This document shows, piece after piece, positions 41,475 through 50,007 of a stretch of DNA of 64,000 bases. A model generated the notes under the pieces. It did no database searches. It worked only from the letters and a program-made list of their open reading frames with translations, and was not told where the DNA came from. The translations under genes were made by a program, and so were the position numbers. Positions within the stretch are counted from its first letter, which is position 1. The number at the start of each line of letters is the position of its first letter. Origin of the DNA: a virus. The stretch is from positions 1-64,000 of the IMG/VR virus record IMGVR_UViG_3300025010_000004. One strand, given 5' to 3'.

Positions 41475-42827
41475 TCACCCCCAACTGCACTCGCTTTTGT
41501 CAAATCTTTCCCTAACAAAAACGCAATGTCTCATGTTATTATCCGCCGTAATCTCTTTGTATATGACTTCAACAATAACCCCCACCATTTTCCCGCGTTT
41601 ATGCCTTAGCCACATATCAAGACCAAGATCATCACCCCACCCACCCATTACTTTACCGGAGATGGTTCCATCTCCTACAAGCATGGTTCCTAGTGAGCCT
41701 TCGTTCTTCGTGCCTTTGGTTCCTTCAAAGCAATCTTCAACTCTAAGATCGGCGGTGTAGAATTCTTTAACTTTTATGTTAGAGTAGCTACGTTTAAACT
41801 GGTAAACATCTTCCTTATCTTTTACCATTATACCTTCTTCATTAGCAGCAACAGCTTCCTTGAACATTCTAACAATATCCTCTTTGTTGTATGCCAGCCT
41901 AGTCACTGACATTTGTATGCTTGGCAAGGGCCTGTCTAGTCTTTCGAATAACCCTGTCAGCTCAGTCTTCCTATACTTAAGAGGCTTGCATGTGCCATTA
42001 GTACCTTGTGTAAGAAAATAGTCATAGTCAATTATATCCCATACCTTGTAGCCCAAGCAGTCACGCATCTCTTTGTCGGGATAGGTTCCTTGTTTGGATT
42101 TAGCCATAGACAGCCCCTGAGCAAACTGCCAATTTTTACCGGCGTCGTAGTTCTTTTTTGCAGTTTTGCAGTTAGGGTTGTATTTAATACCTATCGCCTC
42201 ACCGTCAAGAACAAACTTAGTTCCGGGGCGGAGTTGCATAATCTGAGGAATAAGGTGATCTAGTGTAAGTATTTCAAGACCTTCTCTAGAAAAGAATCGA
42301 ACAGTCTCTCCGTCGCATATCGCAATTACCCTGAAACCGTCGAACTTAATCTCAACTATAGCCGGATATTTAACTTTATCCCAATGCTGTTCTCCAGATT
42401 TAGGCTCAACCATAGGATGGGCCAGCATAACATCAAACACAGGAATTAGATTAGGAAAGGCTTTATTTATAGTGCTGGAGCTTACTCCGGCTTTAAGATC
42501 ACGTTTGATTACTTTCGCTACCCACTCAGCTGATTCTTTAGTGCATTTAGCTAAGAGGCGTTTAATCATACCTCTAGCCTCTGTTGGGGTAGTTGTGTGC
42601 TTGGCTAACAGATCAAGCAGAAGGAAAAGCTCCTGTGATATGTCAGGCTGCACTACGTTGTACGCCACAGGCTCGTCCAACTGCTGAACTCTATACGTCA
42701 AGTAAGGATTGTAGGTGTACCAGAGAAGCTTCTTTAGCGTCTCAGTTTCGTTCTTCCTTAATATTTCTTCTTTTCCATTCTTTGAGGCTTCTTTTGCCAG
42801 CAAAGATAATGTATTAAATTCTTTCAT
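41475..42827 (-). CDS. ATP-dependent DNA ligase
   Basis: A 450-residue enzyme that seals nicks. Residues 1-140 form the helical DNA-binding domain. The nucleotidyl motif I is VEIKFDGFR with Lys161 as the AMP-carrying residue; motif III FVLDGEAIG, IIIa VWDIIDYDYF, IV EEGIMVKDKED and V NIKVKEFY are present, followed by an OB fold. Length is near that of T4 and other phage ligases. Starts behind AAGGAGAAAT, one base into the next EQTH gene stop. Confidence 0.95.
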   Translation of the reverse strand: MKEFNTLSLLAKEASKNGKEEILRKNETETLKKLLWYTYNPYLTYRVQQLDEPVAYNVVQPDISQELFLLLDLLAKHTTTPTEARGMIKRLLAKCTKESAEWVAKVIKRDLKAGVSSSTINKAFPNLIPVFDVMLAHPMVEPKSGEQHWDKVKYPAIVEIKFDGFRVIAICDGETVRFFSREGLEILTLDHLIPQIMQLRPGTKFVLDGEAIGIKYNPNCKTAKKNYDAGKNWQFAQGLSMAKSKQGTYPDKEMRDCLGYKVWDIIDYDYFLTQGTNGTCKPLKYRKTELTGLFERLDRPLPSIQMSVTRLAYNKEDIVRMFKEAVAANEEGIMVKDKEDVYQFKRSYSNIKVKEFYTADLRVEDCFEGTKGTKNEGSLGTMLVGDGTISGKVMGGWGDDLGLDMWLRHKRGKMVGVIVEVIYKEITADNNMRHCVFVRERFDKSECSWG

Positions 42828-43177
42828 TATTTCTCCTTGAAGTACTCGTTGTATTGCTCAACTGCTTCTTTTATGGCTGGCCAGAACTCTTGTGGTATAG
42901 GGTACTCTACGCGCTTATCCCAATCTGAGATTCCATTAACGTATAGCTCTGCTCCGTTACTACGCTCAATGAAATGGTCTAGAGGGCCTTCCAGTTCCTC
43001 GTCATAAGGAGAGTCTATTCCATCAGATACTAAATCTATAACCCCCTTATACGTGGCACAAGAGAACCTACTAATACCGTCACCAAAAGTAGCCCCTATA
43101 TTAGTTTGCTCCAGCACTGTAACATAGGCCAGGTTTTTGTCATCAGACAGCCTAGCCCTAACCTTTAAATGCTTCAT
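42827..43177 (-). CDS. EQTH-family protein, copy 2
   Basis: 116 residues: KHLKVRARL, VTVLEQTNIGATFGDG and WPAIKEAVEQYNEYFKEK. The middle part has an acidic insert (YDEELEGPLDHF) before AELYVNGISDW. The stop and the ligase ATG overlap, so the two are translated in one run. The last base of the previous zinc-ribbon gene overlaps the ATG (ATGA type). Confidence 0.82.
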   Translation of the reverse strand: MKHLKVRARLSDDKNLAYVTVLEQTNIGATFGDGISRFSCATYKGVIDLVSDGIDSPYDEELEGPLDHFIERSNGAELYVNGISDWDKRVEYPIPQEFWPAIKEAVEQYNEYFKEK

Positions 43178-43311
43178 CTATCACCTCTTGTGCCGTAATT
43201 AGGATTGATGATTGTGGCTACGCATCTAGGGCAATGCAATACCCGACATACGGTGCAATCATCTTTATTGAAGCTAGTTTCCTTACCGCAGCAAGGGCAT
43301 TTAATAGTCAC
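43174..43311 (-). CDS. Zinc-ribbon protein, 45 aa
   Basis: GTG start at 43311 behind TTAGGAGGTGTAAA; an upstream ATG would run back through the palindrome. KCPCCGKE, CTVCRVLHCPRC give two C-x2-C pairs plus one more. Coupled to EQTH copy 2. Confidence 0.6.
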   Translation of the reverse strand: MTIKCPCCGKETSFNKDDCTVCRVLHCPRCVATIINPNYGTRGDR

Positions 43312-43327
43312 TTTACACCTCCTAAAG

Positions 43328-43343
43328 GTAGAATATGTTCTAC
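43328..43343. promoter_or_regulatory. Intergenic palindrome, copy 8 (TATG centre)
   Basis: GTAGAATATGTTCTAC. One centre base differs; the 6-base arms are intact. Contains the TAG stop of the ThyX-like gene. Confidence 0.82.
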
Positions 43344-43831
43344 TTCTTAAATAAATTTCCGCAGCATTTAAGCTCTGGGCACACCCCGTTTCTGAACTCA
43401 CATTCCCTAACCATGTACTTGGGTAGGTAAGGGTCTACTAAAGCAACAGCTTCCTTAATAGCTTGCATCACTTCTTGTGTTTCTTTAGATGCTTGTCCGC
43501 ACAGCCTCTTTCGGGACATATTGATAAGTGCTTCGGCGTTAATTAACATTGAATGATTTATCTTAGTTAGTCGGTTAGCTAACTCACCGCCTCTATCTTC
43601 GCGGTTAGTGCCTACAAAATGCTCAACCCCAAATTTATGACGCACGAGATGAACGGAAATGAAGGTCATTATGTTCGTAATAGAACACCAGAACCACTGG
43701 GTCCGTATTGGGCTATGCATATTTCGATATATCTTATCTAGAGTCATTTTACTTTCTCTACCCCGCATGGTGGCAGAGCAAGCGGCTCTTAAAATTCGTT
43801 CGTCAGTCAACTTTGTAACTGTTACTTCCAT
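43340..43831 (-). CDS. ThyX-like flavin-dependent thymidylate synthase relative
   Basis: A 163-residue protein. MTFISVHLVRHKFGVEHFVGTNRE sits where ThyX has its RHRxxSxNExSxRY signature; VRHK and NRE are kept, the Ser residues are not. LINAEALINMSRKRLCGQA matches the later substrate helix, and the end has CEF, CPELKCCG. It is shorter than typical ThyX (210-250). It may be a reduced dUMP methylase or a relative with another substrate. Confidence 0.6.
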   Translation of the reverse strand: MEVTVTKLTDERILRAACSATMRGRESKMTLDKIYRNMHSPIRTQWFWCSITNIMTFISVHLVRHKFGVEHFVGTNREDRGGELANRLTKINHSMLINAEALINMSRKRLCGQASKETQEVMQAIKEAVALVDPYLPKYMVRECEFRNGVCPELKCCGNLFKK

Positions 43832-44148
43832 GCAACAGCCTCTTCATTTTCTATAGAGGCTCCGCCGTCTTCAAGTTCCCCGGACCAATCAATTTGCGCG
43901 CGTATCCATTCCCTAAAATCCTTCGATAAAAACTCTCCCCAACGGTGGGACAGCATCGCTTTGGCCGTAATGTCATTACTGAACTTCCGCAACACAACAG
44001 GCAACTCCTCCACCAGTTCATCGAACATAAAATCTCTACTGTTTACGTAGCCGGTTTGTCGTTTGTAGTCAACGTAATCCAACACGCTGAAAGACGGAGG
44101 TGACGGGAATCCTACGTGTATTAGTGCTTTGACTTCAACTTCTTTCAT
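43822..44148 (-). CDS. Hypothetical protein, 108 aa
   Basis: Mixed sequence with KEVEVKALIHVGFPSPPSFSVLDY at the start and an amphipathic helix (FDELVEELPVVLRKFSND). Overlaps both neighbours (ThyX-like gene and RHH gene) by about 10-14 bases, so it belongs to the same message. No family recognised. Confidence 0.5.
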   Translation of the reverse strand: MKEVEVKALIHVGFPSPPSFSVLDYVDYKRQTGYVNSRDFMFDELVEELPVVLRKFSNDITAKAMLSHRWGEFLSKDFREWIRAQIDWSGELEDGGASIENEEAVAWK

Positions 44149-44326
44149 GGGCTACCTCCTTGGCTTTTTGGTTATCTCTAGCTAAGGAAAGTAGCAAGTC
44201 TCTGATAACGGTTGATCGGTTGACCTTCTGTGGGGTGAAAGATTTCTTTTTAGCTTCTTCCACCAGTTCGTCAAGCAGAGTGATTTCAGGTGGATAAAGA
44301 GACAGGCTTATTAGTTTGTGGGCCAT
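44135..44326 (-). CDS. Ribbon-helix-helix regulator-like protein
   Basis: 63 residues from ATG 44326 behind CCAAGGAGG. HKLISLSLYPPEITLLDELVEEAKKK ... RSTVIRDLLLSLA has the strand-helix-helix plan of CopG/MetJ-type DNA binders. It is the first gene after the promoter at 44352-44380, a good place for a phage regulator. A candidate reader of the GTAGAA palindromes, but nothing shows this. Confidence 0.65.
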   Translation of the reverse strand: MAHKLISLSLYPPEITLLDELVEEAKKKSFTPQKVNRSTVIRDLLLSLARDNQKAKEVAHERS

Positions 44327-44351
44327 TGGCACCTCCTTGGTTAATTTTTGT

Positions 44352-44380
44352 ATTATATCACAAAATATCAACCAAGTCAA
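44352..44380 (-). promoter_or_regulatory. Sigma-70 promoter for the RHH / ThyX-like group
   Basis: On the minus strand TTGACT, 17 bases, TATAAT. The -35 box overlaps the stop of EQTH copy 3. The bases before -10 differ from the TGTGG form of the other promoters. Confidence 0.85.
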
Positions 44381-44733
44381 GCATAAAATGCGTTATATGC
44401 TAAAATGGCGTCCTTTATTTGTGGCCAGGCTTTTACGGGTATTCTTAAAACGAAGGTGTCACGTTCTAGGTCATCATGTCCTTTTAGAAAAACAAGGTAA
44501 CGAGCCGGTGAGGCGAACTTTACCCCTCTAGAGTAGGTTTCAAGTTTGCCTAAATCTACAAACTCCATAAAACTCCATGATAGTAGCACTACTTCGCCAT
44601 ACTGGAAGTACGATGCATACGTGGCGCCTTTTGTAGCAAAATCTGCCCCTATGTGACTCTGCTCTACTATTCTTAACTCAGCTACATTAGTGTTTTTTTC
44701 AAGAATAGAAGCAACAACCTTTATATGTTTCAT
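44377..44733 (-). CDS. EQTH-family protein, copy 3
   Basis: 118 residues: KHIKVVASI, LRIVEQSHIGADFAT (Ser in place of Thr), YLVFLKGHDDLERDTF and WPQIKDAILAYNAF. It is 3 bases after copy 4, an evident tandem pair. Its end overlaps a promoter. Confidence 0.82.
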   Translation of the reverse strand: MKHIKVVASILEKNTNVAELRIVEQSHIGADFATKGATYASYFQYGEVVLLSWSFMEFVDLGKLETYSRGVKFASPARYLVFLKGHDDLERDTFVLRIPVKAWPQIKDAILAYNAFYA

Positions 44734-44736
44734 AAG

Positions 44737-45033
44737 TCACTCCTTGAAGTGTTCGTTGTATGCCAGTACGGCTTCTTTAAATCTAGCGTACTCGCCAATA
44801 GGAAGTAGTATGGGGTTTAGGTCACTTGCTCTTTGCCTTCCGCGCACCCATACCTGGTTGTCACGGCCTTTACAAGGAAGCACAGAACTGCTTAGCACAC
44901 ACCCATTGTGGATAAAGTCCCTGTTTTCTGTGCCAAACTCCTCCTCAATGTGAGTCTGTTCAGTTATTACTACACTAACCTCTTTGTACGAGGGCGGAAT
45001 TAATTCCGCCCTATACTTGATATGCTTGTACAT
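44737..45033 (-). CDS. EQTH-family protein, copy 4
   Basis: 98 residues, near the minimal form: YKHIKYRAEL, VVITEQTHIEEEFGT, then QVWVRGRQRASDLN and FKEAVLAYNEHFKE. Tandem with copy 3. Confidence 0.85.
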   Translation of the reverse strand: MYKHIKYRAELIPPSYKEVSVVITEQTHIEEEFGTENRDFIHNGCVLSSSVLPCKGRDNQVWVRGRQRASDLNPILLPIGEYARFKEAVLAYNEHFKE

Positions 45034-45035
45034 AC

Positions 45036-45770
45036 CTATACTCCTTTTAGAAGCTTCAATGATTTTCCAAGGTTCCTGTTGCCTATATACGGGCGAACAT
45101 ACTGGCTAAAGAACTTGCTGTGCTTGGCCTGTTCTTTTATTTCAGGCGGCATTTTCAAGAACTCCAGTTTGATGGCCCTACGTATGCACTTGGCTCTATC
45201 CAAACTGGTTGTGCCACTGAATATAGCCCATTTGTGCAATAGCACTGGAGGGTCTATGTTTGGAGGACGCCGCTCACATGTACCGTCAGTTTTAACATAT
45301 ACAGAATCAAGCAGCCTCGGCTCCATTTCGGTATAGAGTTCACGGGTCTTAATGAACTCAACAGACTGGTCCTTCGTATTGTATTTAACTATTGGGTAGT
45401 CGTACAAATACGGAGTTATCCTTTTAACTATGGTTTCTGCCTTGTTCATTATGTCCCTCGGCACAACCTTGTATGCCTCCAGCCAGAACACATAAACACT
45501 ATCCCCTTCTACGTACCCTACATTAGCAGGTTTGTAAATGAGTTTTTCCTTCATTTCCTCAAATATCTGCCGCTTCTCCAGACATAAATCTCTATGCCAC
45601 ATGTAGTTTACTGCTGTTGCCAGCTCTCGCTTTACGGCCATATCGTATGCCAGCTGGTAGAAATTTATAGCACCGGCAAAATTAAGCTCCTTCTCCGCTT
45701 CTTTCCCTTTAAGGAAATATACGCGAGATGGGCTTATTCTAAATAGTTTATCTTCTTCTGCTTTTGTCAT
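45036..45770 (-). CDS. Hypothetical protein, 244 aa
   Basis: N-terminal 80 residues are helical and look like a TPR-type hairpin (EKELNFAGAINFYQLAYDMAVKR). The middle is mixed (DSVYVFWLEAYKVV), the end is basic (IKLEFLKMPPEIKEQAKHSKFF). No catalytic motif. It may be an adaptor protein. Confidence 0.5.
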   Translation of the reverse strand: MTKAEEDKLFRISPSRVYFLKGKEAEKELNFAGAINFYQLAYDMAVKRELATAVNYMWHRDLCLEKRQIFEEMKEKLIYKPANVGYVEGDSVYVFWLEAYKVVPRDIMNKAETIVKRITPYLYDYPIVKYNTKDQSVEFIKTRELYTEMEPRLLDSVYVKTDGTCERRPPNIDPPVLLHKWAIFSGTTSLDRAKCIRRAIKLEFLKMPPEIKEQAKHSKFFSQYVRPYIGNRNLGKSLKLLKGV

Positions 45771-45805
45771 TGTATCTCCTTCACCTATAGTAGGCTTCTT
45801 AGAAT

Positions 45806-46351
45806 TTACATACTATCTTTGTACAGATCACCTTTGTAAGCAATGTCCAGCATGATAGTAACAAGCATCCTCTCGTCAGGATACTCCTTTACCAGACGTT
45901 CTTCTAGGGTTCCTTCGGACAAACGTTTCGGCCTGTGCCTAGTCATAGATGCGTCTATGTAGTCAGCTATAGCCACTAGTATAGATATATCAAATAGTTT
46001 CTTAATCGTAGGAAAAGAAAACTCTCTGGGTATATCTCTAACATCTATTCCATACCCTCCACCGGATATCATCCTGTGATGCATACCTGAGCATAGCCCT
46101 GTAAATAGCATTCGCTTCTTTAGCTCTAAGTACCCACCTATAGCATGACCTTTAATTAACTCGTACTCTTCCTTAGTTATTTCCCTGTCAGAAAACAGTT
46201 CGTCAGGAAGTTTAAATTTGCCGGTGTCATGGAACAGCCCAGCTAGGAAAGCTGCGTGATGATCTTTTCCAGTCTCTCTCGCAGCTTCCCTAGCAAGTCT
46301 AGCTACACGTACTTCATGTGCAATTATACCGTCAGCACAGGCCTTGTCCAA
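45806..46351 (-). CDS. HD-GYP-like phosphodiesterase
   Basis: A 181-residue protein following the HD-GYP plan: LAGLFHDTGKFKLPDELF, IKGHAIGGY, MHHRMISGGGYG (GGGYG where HD-GYP has DGSGYP) and VAIADYIDA. HD-GYP enzymes cut cyclic di-GMP and related dinucleotides. In a phage it could degrade a host signal molecule used in defence or biofilm control; the replaced GYP loop makes the substrate uncertain. Confidence 0.7.
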   Translation of the reverse strand: MDKACADGIIAHEVRVARLAREAARETGKDHHAAFLAGLFHDTGKFKLPDELFSDREITKEEYELIKGHAIGGYLELKKRMLFTGLCSGMHHRMISGGGYGIDVRDIPREFSFPTIKKLFDISILVAIADYIDASMTRHRPKRLSEGTLEERLVKEYPDERMLVTIMLDIAYKGDLYKDSM

Positions 46352-46365
46352 AATAAGCCTCCTTG

Positions 46366-46905
46366 TTAGAAAAAATCGTCTAATACGTACATGTCGTACT
46401 GCGGTGCTGCTTTTTTCTTTTTGACCTTTTCTGCAGCCGGAGGCTTACTAACAGAAGCCTCAACCTTTTCCTTCTTCTCAGGTTTAGGTTGCACCGCAGA
46501 TTCTTTTTTTGCTCTATCAGGGTCCACATGTTCCACGCCTATAACTATAATAGGCGCATCTTTATCTGGAATCTTAACCCAAGGAAGCTCCTTTAAGCTA
46601 CGACCTATTACGTCAGACCTAGCTCCAGCTAGCAGCCTACCAGCCTCACTCAACGCCTCGGTCTTTGTGGCGGCTGGTAGATATGTCTCCACTACGCCAC
46701 AGCCAAGCGCAGATATTACTGTTCTGTAGGCATTCTGTATGTTGCGGTAGTAGTCTTCATTAAGCCCCAGATATCCTCCGTCAACGTCGCACATAACCCG
46801 GCCCCCGTGGCCAGATATACGCCCTACAATGTAGTCGCGGTATTCTTTACCCCCGCGGTGGAAACCAACAGGCTTCGTAGTTATAACCAAATCGCCGTTT
46901 GCCAT
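46366..46905 (-). CDS. Hypothetical protein with basic tail, 179 aa
   Basis: Residues 1-110 are globular (GDLVITTKPVGFHRGGKEY, VMCDVDGGYLGL). The tail is Lys/Pro/Ala-rich (KPEKKEKVEASVSKPP, VKKKKAAPQYDMY) and ends in DDFF. Overlaps the peptidase gene stop by one base. No family recognised. Confidence 0.5.
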   Translation of the reverse strand: MANGDLVITTKPVGFHRGGKEYRDYIVGRISGHGGRVMCDVDGGYLGLNEDYYRNIQNAYRTVISALGCGVVETYLPAATKTEALSEAGRLLAGARSDVIGRSLKELPWVKIPDKDAPIIVIGVEHVDPDRAKKESAVQPKPEKKEKVEASVSKPPAAEKVKKKKAAPQYDMYVLDDFF

Positions 46906-48125
46906 TACTTATCGTCCTCCTTGGTTGATTTTGTTTCTTCCGTTACAGTAACAGGATCGCCCTCTTTGCCGACATGGAAGGGGTCTTTTGTATCTGTAGT
47001 TTTGGTCTCACCTATAAGTTTGAAATACACTTCGATCTGCTTGTGTATCTCATCGTCAGCGTCAAGGTAAACGTCACGAAGATATTTTAAATCTTCGTCG
47101 GTTAGTAGCTCCATAAGTCCGTTCATTATCTCGCCGCAAGTGTCATCGCAGTCACTCCACTGGTAGCCGCAAGACATACAGAACCCTCCCTGCGTAACGA
47201 ACTTAAGCGCAAGATCTATGGTTGACCGTCCTACGGAGTCAATCCATAAAGTATCCGAACTCTGCGTAGTAGTCGTAGTCGTAGGGAGGTTGTTCTTTTT
47301 TCCGTTGTCAGTCCCTTTATACTCATACGGCTTGTAGTTGTTGACATACTTCACCTTAGCAGTAGCCGGGTATAGCTTGTCGATAGGAGCCTTAAGCATG
47401 CCCATCACCCTGCCTATGGTCATGTACATTTCGTCAATGTGCATGTACTCATTTGCTGAATGCTGCTGGTAGTATCCGATTGACAAGTTTACCGCAGGAA
47501 TCAAATACTCTTCCTGCAGATCAGCAATGTCAGAGTACGAGCCGTGGCTGCTCCTGAACCCGAAACTTTCAACGTAATTTATAACTTCGGTTGGTAACTT
47601 AGTTCCGTAAGTAACCCAATCATTACAGCCTTGGCGGTCCATTTCAACAAACAATCTGGTGTTCCTGTTGTCGTACTTCTTGAACACTTCAGTTGCAACG
47701 AACACCCGCACGCCTTTGCCTCCGCTTTCTTCGCCGTTTGTAAGAATGACGCTAGGCATCGGGAGCTTTTCTTTTCGGCATCTTCGCACAAGGTCGATGC
47801 AAGCAAAAACACCAGCGCGATCATCTCCACCAAGAACGCCTGTGGAATTTCGAAGAACGTTCCTGTTCTGCACAAGATTGTAGACCTTTCCTGCATGGAA
47901 TTCATGACGAGGTTTTTCACCCACTTGGAGTTGCGGGTCGCGAACGGTGTCCATGTGAGCAACTATGCATATCGGGCTGTCGCCAACTGCGTACACGAAG
48001 TTATCGCTGTGTATGTATACGTTTTTATATTCACTGCCTAAGAATTTTGTAGCAGCGGTTACTACTTCAAGTGTTGTCATGCTCAGAACTTCCTGAACGG
48101 TACTCATCAGCTTTGTAGGCTTCAT
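46905..48125 (-). CDS. M20/M42-type zinc aminopeptidase
   Basis: A 406-residue co-catalytic metallopeptidase. Metal ligands: His/Asp in IVAHMDTV, Asp in LGGDDRAGV, Glu pair in NGEESGGKG, Asp-like in MDRQG, and a late His in NEYMHIDEM. Residues 300-406 are an acidic, Cys-containing tail (CMSCGYQWSDCDDTCG). Such peptidases are rare in phages; it may process peptides from host or phage proteins, or compete with a defence peptide. Starts behind AAGGAGG after a palindrome. Confidence 0.8.
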   Translation of the reverse strand: MKPTKLMSTVQEVLSMTTLEVVTAATKFLGSEYKNVYIHSDNFVYAVGDSPICIVAHMDTVRDPQLQVGEKPRHEFHAGKVYNLVQNRNVLRNSTGVLGGDDRAGVFACIDLVRRCRKEKLPMPSVILTNGEESGGKGVRVFVATEVFKKYDNRNTRLFVEMDRQGCNDWVTYGTKLPTEVINYVESFGFRSSHGSYSDIADLQEEYLIPAVNLSIGYYQQHSANEYMHIDEMYMTIGRVMGMLKAPIDKLYPATAKVKYVNNYKPYEYKGTDNGKKNNLPTTTTTTQSSDTLWIDSVGRSTIDLALKFVTQGGFCMSCGYQWSDCDDTCGEIMNGLMELLTDEDLKYLRDVYLDADDEIHKQIEVYFKLIGETKTTDTKDPFHVGKEGDPVTVTEETKSTKEDDK

Positions 48126-48159
48126 ATGAAATATCCTCCTTGTGTATTGCTAGGTTGAA

Positions 48160-48175
48160 GTAGAACTTGTTCTAC
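48160..48175. promoter_or_regulatory. Intergenic palindrome, copy 9 (CTTG centre)
   Basis: GTAGAACTTGTTCTAC, 5 bases after the stop of the multi-zinc-ribbon gene on the minus strand. Confidence 0.82.
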
Positions 48176-48180
48176 CCTTG

Positions 48181-49761
48181 TTACCCTACCTCTTCCGTGA
48201 AGTCCTCCCACCCAGCCGGAAGATCGGCGTAGCGAGGCTTGACCTTAGCGCCTACCTCTTTACCTTTGCGCTTGGCGTCGCATGCCGTACAAAGTTCTTC
48301 CCCATCAGCTCTGTACTTATTGTGGTACATTTCTCCACAATCTTGGCACTTGAACGCAACACCCCCAAGACAGTTATTGCAAACCCTGCCGACGTATTTG
48401 TGGTAAGTTACGTTATCCGTTAGATGGTACAGGCCACACACAGAACAATGCATAAACTTAGGTACGCATTCACCGCACACTTTACCGACACCGGCAAGCT
48501 CTTTTAGTTTACGTGTGTCTTCTTTAAGGCCACAATGTGAGCACAAAGTAAAGTGTTTTTTGTCGCATGCTGTACAAACGTTTCTGCCTTTAATAACAGT
48601 AACATTTCCTTTTTCGTGCCACTCACCACAATACGAGCAGTTACTGTACTTAGCATCAGTGCAGCGCTTGCATATAAGCTGGTTATGTACAGTGTTCATG
48701 GTGTCCATGTTATGGCGCTCTCCGCACACTTCACACGTTCCCCTAGCCTTACCGTAGTGGCCTCGGCAGGTTCCGCCTTGTTTGTATGTGGTTGTAATTC
48801 CACACTCAAGGCACATAGCTGGGGCAAACTGTAAAACTGGCATTTCGTACGCCACCTTAGCCGGGTAAGAAAGATCTATCCCATAGTTGTCAAAATAGAG
48901 TGCTGCGGTGTAGTGGTGATCTTCTGCCGTTGCGTACTTAATTTTACCAGGCGTAAAAGTAATACCGTGCTTAGTAAGGAATTCATTTTCAATCCCAAAT
49001 TTTGCCGATACCTTTTCTTCAAGGAATGCTCTGGCGGCATCACGCTCAAACCCGAAATATGCACCATAAGATTTTGGCTGCACGATGTACCCTTTGTCCG
49101 TAATAGCCATCCAGGTTCTTCCGAGCTTGTATATCTCGGCGTCTGTCATTTTAGCCGTCTCCTTAGCTATAAATGAGATCAGCGATATGCCGTCAGAGGC
49201 GTAGGCAATGTTTCCGTTGTAGTTTTCATGCCCAAAACTGTGGCACGAGCTAAAGGCGGCGTTGTCGGAAGCTGTAAGAAAATCTAGCAGATTGGTAGAA
49301 ACTACGAGCTTCCTGCCAGATTTTATAACGTCTCCTAGCCTCGGCAGAAACTGCTTGCGGTTACTGAGCTTAAGTTCAGGGGCGCAATATTCGATTATCT
49401 CGTCATTGTCCTCAAGCTGCTTGGCAAGAATTTTAGATATCTTACCCGGCTGGCCTTTCATAATAATCTCATTTTTAACCAGAGATATAGTAGAAAGGTC
49501 AATCTGATTACCCTTTTGCACAGCCTGATGCAGTAGATGCGCAACAACAGAGTAAGCAACAGGGTAATCCTTCCGCAGCATCTGTTCAGATTTGACCATA
49601 GGGATCTCAACGCGAAACATGTTGTCTTCGTTAAGCCCAACCATAGCGTCGATTTCAGCCTTAGCCTTGCGCATTGTGGCATACACTTTGTCAAGCGCGC
49701 CTGTAGGAATCCTGCGCTTTCGCAAAACCAATTCAATAGTTTTCAGCATTTCTTTGTTCAT
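48181..49761 (-). CDS. Large protein with about six tandem zinc ribbons
   Basis: A 526-residue protein. The first 290 residues contain a phage domain with FLTASDNAAFSSCHSFGHENYNG and a following strand-rich part (SLISFIAKE, GRTWMAITDKGY). From residue 300 on there is a series of C-x2-C pairs (CLECG, CEVCG, CKRC, CSYCG, CTACD, CSHCG, CGEC, CSVCG, CNNC, CQDCG, CTACD), enough for five or six zinc ribbons of LIM-like spacing. It may bind nucleic acids or many partners at once. The N-terminal domain seems related to that of the protein at 53656. Confidence 0.6.
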   Translation of the reverse strand: MNKEMLKTIELVLRKRRIPTGALDKVYATMRKAKAEIDAMVGLNEDNMFRVEIPMVKSEQMLRKDYPVAYSVVAHLLHQAVQKGNQIDLSTISLVKNEIIMKGQPGKISKILAKQLEDNDEIIEYCAPELKLSNRKQFLPRLGDVIKSGRKLVVSTNLLDFLTASDNAAFSSCHSFGHENYNGNIAYASDGISLISFIAKETAKMTDAEIYKLGRTWMAITDKGYIVQPKSYGAYFGFERDAARAFLEEKVSAKFGIENEFLTKHGITFTPGKIKYATAEDHHYTAALYFDNYGIDLSYPAKVAYEMPVLQFAPAMCLECGITTTYKQGGTCRGHYGKARGTCEVCGERHNMDTMNTVHNQLICKRCTDAKYSNCSYCGEWHEKGNVTVIKGRNVCTACDKKHFTLCSHCGLKEDTRKLKELAGVGKVCGECVPKFMHCSVCGLYHLTDNVTYHKYVGRVCNNCLGGVAFKCQDCGEMYHNKYRADGEELCTACDAKRKGKEVGAKVKPRYADLPAGWEDFTEEVG

Positions 49762-49782
49762 TAAGGCCCTCCTTGCCGTTTT

Positions 49783-49971
49783 TTATTTCTTCTGAGCTGC
49801 CTCGATAAGCTTGGTAAGCTTTGCTCTCTCCTTCTTTGCACCTACACCTGCACCCAACCGCTTATCCAGCCGGTCGATTTGCTGCTGCGGCGTAAGAAGG
49901 CCCCTCTGTTCGGCCCTAACCTGGGCGTCTTTACGTCTCTGGTCTTTTCTTTCAGGTGAATTAACAATCAT
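49783..49971 (-). CDS. Small basic protein, 62 aa
   Basis: MIVNSPERKDQRRKDAQVRAEQ begins a helical, charged protein; similar RNP-like small proteins occur in other phages. Starts behind CAAGGAGG. No function assigned. Confidence 0.5.
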   Translation of the reverse strand: MIVNSPERKDQRRKDAQVRAEQRGLLTPQQQIDRLDKRLGAGVGAKKERAKLTKLIEAAQKK

Positions 49972-50007
49972 GGTAGACCTCCTTGTGCTTGGTAGTGTTT
50001 CGTTTGG

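Noticed and set aside
43174-43401. Long version of the zinc-ribbon gene starting at 43401
   Set aside because: It would run through the end of the ThyX-like gene and the palindrome; a GTG at 43311 behind TTAGGAGG gives a better start.
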